Source: Paraburkholderia sp. NMBU_R16 (GTDB taxonomy: Bacteria; Pseudomonadota; Gammaproteobacteria; Burkholderiales; Burkholderiaceae). From it: a stretch of 64,000 bases of DNA. Of this stretch, positions 60,728-64,000 are shown one piece after another (position 1 is the stretch's first letter; the number at the start of each line of letters is the position of its first letter). The position numbers were made by a program, and so were the translations under genes. The stretch is taken from positions 33,021-97,020 of the forward strand of contig NZ_JAAAYE010000022.1 of assembly GCF_013282575.1 (NCBI RefSeq), given 5' to 3'. The notes under the pieces were generated by a model. It saw only the letters and a list, made by a program, of their open reading frames with translations, was not told where the DNA came from and did not search any database.

Positions 60728-61678
60728 ATGAACACGTCGACTTCAAGCAGCCCGACTTCAACGCTACCCGGCAAAGTTCTCATTGCGGTCGATTCGTCTG
60801 CGGCATCGCGGCAGGCCGTCGCTTATGCACGAACTATCGTTGCGCAGGGCGGCACGGTTCGTCTCGTGAGTGTCGCCGAAAACCCTCGCACGCTCGTTCC
60901 GACGGGTTCGTTCGTCGGCGAAGCGCTAGGTTCAGCGCGCGCTGAATTGTTGCGCGACGCGGCCGACGCGCTGGCCGTCGCGAGCGAGGCCTTCGCCAAA
61001 TGCAACATCCGCGTCGAAACGGATGCGATCGATCTCTCGACGCACGGCGGCGATGTCGTCCACGCGCTCATCGAAGCGGCCGACACGTGGCAGGCGGAGC
61101 TGCTCGTGGTTGGGACCCGGCAACACCACGGTTTGCTGCGTTGGATCGAAGGCACTATCTCCGAGCCCTTGGCAAAACTTTCCCGCTGCCCGATTCTGAT
61201 CGTGCCCGCGGCCTATACGGTCAAGGCCGATCGCCCGCCGGAGCGCATTTTATACGCGGTGGATGGCAGCCGTCAGGCAATGGCGGCGCTGCATTACGGC
61301 GTCCGGTTCGCGACACATGACGCCCATGTCCGGGCCGTCTATGTGGTCGATCGCGCGGTGCGCTTGGGCGACTTCGTACCTATCGATGCGCTCGAGGCCG
61401 GCTTCGTTGACGAAGGCACCCGTGCAATTGCGCAAGCAGAGCCGATTCTCGCTGGCGTATCAGGACGATCGAGCACGGCACTTATCAGGACAGCCCGCAC
61501 CGACGACGACGTTGCCCACGCGATCGTTCGGGAGGCCGGCCATTGGCAGGCCGATTTGATCGTAATGGGGACGCATGGGCGACGCGGCGTGGCTCGCTGG
61601 ATGCTGGGCACGGTCGCAGGGCGCGTAGCGCAACTTTCCGAGATTCCACTTCTGCTCGTCCATGCGCTAAAGGCGTGA
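60728..61678 (+). CDS. Tandem universal stress protein
   Basis: 316 aa. Two Usp domains: first about 15-165 (KVLIAVDSSAASRQAVAYAR, GTRQHHGLLRWIEGTISEPL), second about 170-316 (RILYAVDGSRQAMAALHYGV, GTHGRRGVARWMLGTVAGRV). The second has a complete nucleotide-binding loop. Distinct from the other tandem proteins in length and order. Own FNR-type box, and upstream of pncB by 97 bp. Confidence 0.93.
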   Translation: MNTSTSSSPTSTLPGKVLIAVDSSAASRQAVAYARTIVAQGGTVRLVSVAENPRTLVPTGSFVGEALGSARAELLRDAADALAVASEAFAKCNIRVETDAIDLSTHGGDVVHALIEAADTWQAELLVVGTRQHHGLLRWIEGTISEPLAKLSRCPILIVPAAYTVKADRPPERILYAVDGSRQAMAALHYGVRFATHDAHVRAVYVVDRAVRLGDFVPIDALEAGFVDEGTRAIAQAEPILAGVSGRSSTALIRTARTDDDVAHAIVREAGHWQADLIVMGTHGRRGVARWMLGTVAGRVAQLSEIPLLLVHALKA

Positions 61679-61775
61679 TCCATCGGCGAATCACGACCTG
61701 TGCAGACGTTTGCAGAATATCGATTGCACGCATTCTTGGTGAGCGAGCGGTTCTGCAAAAGAGGAAGGATGCACG

Positions 61776-63110
61776 ATGAATCGATCTTGCGAGAGCGTGC
61801 TGCTCACGGACCTATACGAACTAACGATGCTGCAGGCCTACTTCGATTGCGCCATGAACGACAGCGCCACGTTTGAGCTCTTCGTGCGAAAACTGCCGGC
61901 GGATCGAAATTTCCTGATGGCAGCCGGGTTGGAACAGGTGCTCGACTATCTCGGCGGTTTGCATTTCGACGCGCCGGATATCGAGGCGCTCGCGCGCACC
62001 GGGCGCTTCACTGCCAGGTTTCTTGCCTCACTCGAAACGCTGCGCTTCACCGGCTCTGTGCATGCGATGCCGGAGGGGACGGTGTTTTTCCCCGACGAGC
62101 CGATCTTGCGCGTCACCGCGCCGTTGCGCGAAGCTCAATTGATCGAAAGCCGCATCATCAATCTCATGCATTTTGAAACGGTCGTCGCGAGCAAGGCGGC
62201 GCGCTGCGTGCTTGCGGCGCCCGGAAAACTGCTCGTCGACTTCGGCTTGCGCCGCGCGCACGGTGCGGAAGCGGCGCTGCTGTCTGCACGGTCGAGCTAT
62301 CTCGCGGGCTTTGCGGGCACGGCGACGTTGCTGGCAGGTCTGCGCTTCGGGATCCCCTTGTATGGGACGATGGCGCATTCCTACGTGCAGGCGCACGACG
62401 AGGAAACACAGGCATTCGAGCATTTCGTTCGCTCGCAGCCCGACAACGCGATACTTCTGATCGACACCTACGACACGGAGGCCGCCGCGCGCAAAGTCGC
62501 AGCGCTTGCACGCGCGCTCGAACGCGAGGGGCTTGCCGTCAAAGGCGTGCGCCTCGACAGCGGCGATCTCGGGGTGCACGCGTGCAAGGTGCGGGCGATT
62601 CTCGACGATGCGGGACTCCGCCAGATCACGATCTTCGCGAGCGGAAATCTGGACGAGTACCGGCTACGCGATTTGATGAGCGCTCAGGCGCCGATCGATG
62701 GTTTTGGGGTGGGAACGCGAATGAACACCTCAGCGGATGCACCTTACCTGGACTGCGCGTACAAGCTGACGGAGTACGCCGGCAAACCACGCCGCAAGCG
62801 CTCAGAAGGGAAGGCGACGTGGCCGGGCCGCAAGCAGGTGTTTCGCCGGCTCGACGCCGAGGGGCGACTGGCAAGCGATTGCATTGCACTTGCTGGAGAG
62901 CGGCACGCGGGCAAAGAACTGTTGGAGCCGGCGATGAGCGACGGCGCGCGGACGAAGCCACCCGTGCGCCTCGAATCGGCGCGAGAATATGCGCGCCAGC
63001 AACTCGATCTGCTGCCCGATTCTCTGCTCGATCTCGAGTCGGCGGTTCCGTTTCGTGCCGACGCTTCGGAGCCGTTGAGGAATCTCGCACTTCGTTTGGA
63101 TGCGCAATAG
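61776..63110 (+). CDS. pncB: Nicotinate phosphoribosyltransferase
   Basis: 444 aa. LLTDLYELTMLQAYFD at the N-terminus (PncB hallmark), FFPDEPILRVTAPLREAQLI, DFGLRRAHG (catalytic His region), GTMAHSYVQAHD, LLIDTYDTEAAARKV, GVRLDSGDLGVHACKVR, FGVGTRMNTSADAPYLDCAY. It salvages nicotinate with PRPP and ATP into NAD synthesis. Sequence belongs to the broad NAPRTase family rather than the short E. coli type. Good SD (GGAAGG). Continues toward the DHH gene. Confidence 0.94.
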   Translation: MNRSCESVLLTDLYELTMLQAYFDCAMNDSATFELFVRKLPADRNFLMAAGLEQVLDYLGGLHFDAPDIEALARTGRFTARFLASLETLRFTGSVHAMPEGTVFFPDEPILRVTAPLREAQLIESRIINLMHFETVVASKAARCVLAAPGKLLVDFGLRRAHGAEAALLSARSSYLAGFAGTATLLAGLRFGIPLYGTMAHSYVQAHDEETQAFEHFVRSQPDNAILLIDTYDTEAAARKVAALARALEREGLAVKGVRLDSGDLGVHACKVRAILDDAGLRQITIFASGNLDEYRLRDLMSAQAPIDGFGVGTRMNTSADAPYLDCAYKLTEYAGKPRRKRSEGKATWPGRKQVFRRLDAEGRLASDCIALAGERHAGKELLEPAMSDGARTKPPVRLESAREYARQQLDLLPDSLLDLESAVPFRADASEPLRNLALRLDAQ

Positions 63111-63167
63111 TTGCGCGCCGGGCCGGCGCATGCAGGCCTGTGATGTCGGTTGAGGCATGAATCGGCC

Positions 63168-63986
63168 ATGGCACATTTCGACGTTTTCAACGGCGATGCC
63201 GACGGCATCTGTGCGCTGCATCAGTTGCGGCTCGCCGCGCCGATGCCGGCGAAACTCATCACCGGCCCCAAGCACGATGTCAGCCTGCTCGCGCGGGCGA
63301 ACGCGCGGCATGGCGATTCCATAACGGTGCTGGACATTTCGCTGGATGCGAACCGCACTGCGCTGAACTCGCTGCTCGAACGAGGTGTTCGCGTCGAGTA
63401 TTTCGATCATCACTTTGCCGGCACGATTCCCACACATGGCGGACTGATTGCGCATATCGATACGTCGCCGGACGTGTGCACGAGTATCCTCGTCGACCGA
63501 CATCTGTCCGGACGGCATCATCTCTGGGCGATTGCCGCGGCCTTTGGCGACAATCTGGTCGCGCCCGCGCATGTGCTCGCGCAATCTGCCGGTTTGAGCG
63601 CCGGGCAAACGCAGCAATTGCGTTCACTCGGAGAGGCACTCAACTATAACGGCTACGGCCGCACCGAGGCGGACCTGCTGATCGCGCCGGACAAATTGTA
63701 TGAAGCGCTGCGGCCGTATTCGAACGCGTTCGAATTCATCGCCGCCGAACCGCTCGTGCCGACCTTGACGGAAGAACGCGAGGCCGATCTTGCGCGGGCG
63801 CGGCAATGCCTGCCTCACGTAGTCCTGCAGTGTGGCGCGCTGCACGTGCTCCCCGACGCTGCATGGTCCTGGCGTGTACAGGGGGCGTTTGCGAACGAGC
63901 TTGCCAATGCTGCGCCGAAACTGGCCCATGCGGTGCTCGTTTGCGACGCCGCGGGTGGCTATGCTGCCGCGCGTCAAACAAGATGA
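63168..63986 (+). CDS. DHH-family phosphoesterase, possibly C-terminally truncated
   Basis: 272 aa from ATG 63168. DxD motif in FNGDADG (D10, D12) and DHH at 80-82 in EYFDHHFAG. The C-terminal DHHA1 region usually includes a glycine-rich GGGR stretch, absent here: the reading frame ends with AGGYAAARQTR and a TGA. The base after could continue the homology in another frame (CRASNKMRAARQ), suggesting a frameshift, but the window stops fourteen bases later. Hydrolyses phosphodiesters, perhaps nano-RNA or dinucleotides. Confidence 0.75.
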   Translation: MAHFDVFNGDADGICALHQLRLAAPMPAKLITGPKHDVSLLARANARHGDSITVLDISLDANRTALNSLLERGVRVEYFDHHFAGTIPTHGGLIAHIDTSPDVCTSILVDRHLSGRHHLWAIAAAFGDNLVAPAHVLAQSAGLSAGQTQQLRSLGEALNYNGYGRTEADLLIAPDKLYEALRPYSNAFEFIAAEPLVPTLTEEREADLARARQCLPHVVLQCGALHVLPDAAWSWRVQGAFANELANAAPKLAHAVLVCDAAGGYAAARQTR

Positions 63987-64000
63987 GAGCAGCGCGTCAA

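Noticed and set aside
61678..61720. Possible FNR-like site after the usp gene (TGATCC...GAATCA)
   Set aside because: The half-sites are too far apart for an FNR-type dimer.
1..64000. tRNA, rRNA, CRISPR arrays, insertion sequences, convincing terminators
   Set aside because: None recognised by eye; weak GC hairpins without T-runs were not reported.

Overview
The window is GC-rich, densely packed proteobacterial DNA. Protein styles (PhbB/PhaC, DUF3564-like protein, MASE4 kinase, NodT/MacAB efflux) point to Burkholderiaceae (Burkholderia, Paraburkholderia, Trinickia or a close relative), probably a secondary chromosome because there is no rRNA, tRNA, ribosomal or replication gene. No transposase, CRISPR array or RNA gene was recognised.

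Layout. (A) 1-2265: a minus-strand two-component system (NarL-type regulator followed by a MASE4 histidine kinase cut by the window edge) and a 76-aa winged-helix-like protein. (B) 2300-8069: an accessory-looking block with an HtrA-type protease whose active-site context is altered, a HisG-like protein divergent from a secreted beta-propeller protein, and an unrecognised 232-aa protein. (C) 8223-16029: a ribose-type sugar ABC importer with two permeases, small proteins, an aspartoacylase-family hydrolase and a TPR membrane protein. (D) 16223-63986: a very long block of stress, storage and fermentation genes: cytochrome c, five universal stress proteins, PHB reductase and polymerase, acyl phosphotransferase with acetate kinase, Hsp20, BON protein, Zn-alcohol dehydrogenase, PfkB kinase, a second FtsH, a class II (B12) ribonucleotide reductase with a beta-CASP nuclease and an APH/P-loop kinase, PEP synthase, three CBS proteins, glycogen debranching enzyme and phosphorylase, an aberrant GroEL, MacAB with an outer-membrane factor, an Acg-like nitroreductase, a non-canonical NRAMP protein, nicotinate phosphoribosyltransferase and a DHH phosphoesterase. 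A peptidoglycan/polysaccharide trio (45380-49834) sits inside block D.

How it works together. Fifteen 14-bp palindromes of the form TTGAY-N4-RTCAA (the FNR/Anr/Dnr type) lie in intergenic regions between 18085 and 60652, almost all directly in front of the first gene of a transcription unit in block D; I see none in blocks A-C. I infer one oxygen-responsive regulon for anoxic or stationary survival: store and mobilise carbon (PHB, glycogen), make ATP through acyl-phosphates, regenerate NAD and keep NAD synthesis going, make dNTPs without oxygen, and protect proteins and envelope. The content matches what I remember of the low-oxygen-activated (lxa) locus of Burkholderia cenocepacia, so the locus as a whole is probably a known type. 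Its individual parts contain several odd features (GroEL lacking the D52 catalytic residue, a leader ORF coupled to glgP, a serine hydrolase-NamZ fusion, an NRAMP without its metal motifs, an operon of PHA synthase with phosphotransacylase and acetate kinase). Convergent resemblance to the mycobacterial DosR dormancy regulon is striking.
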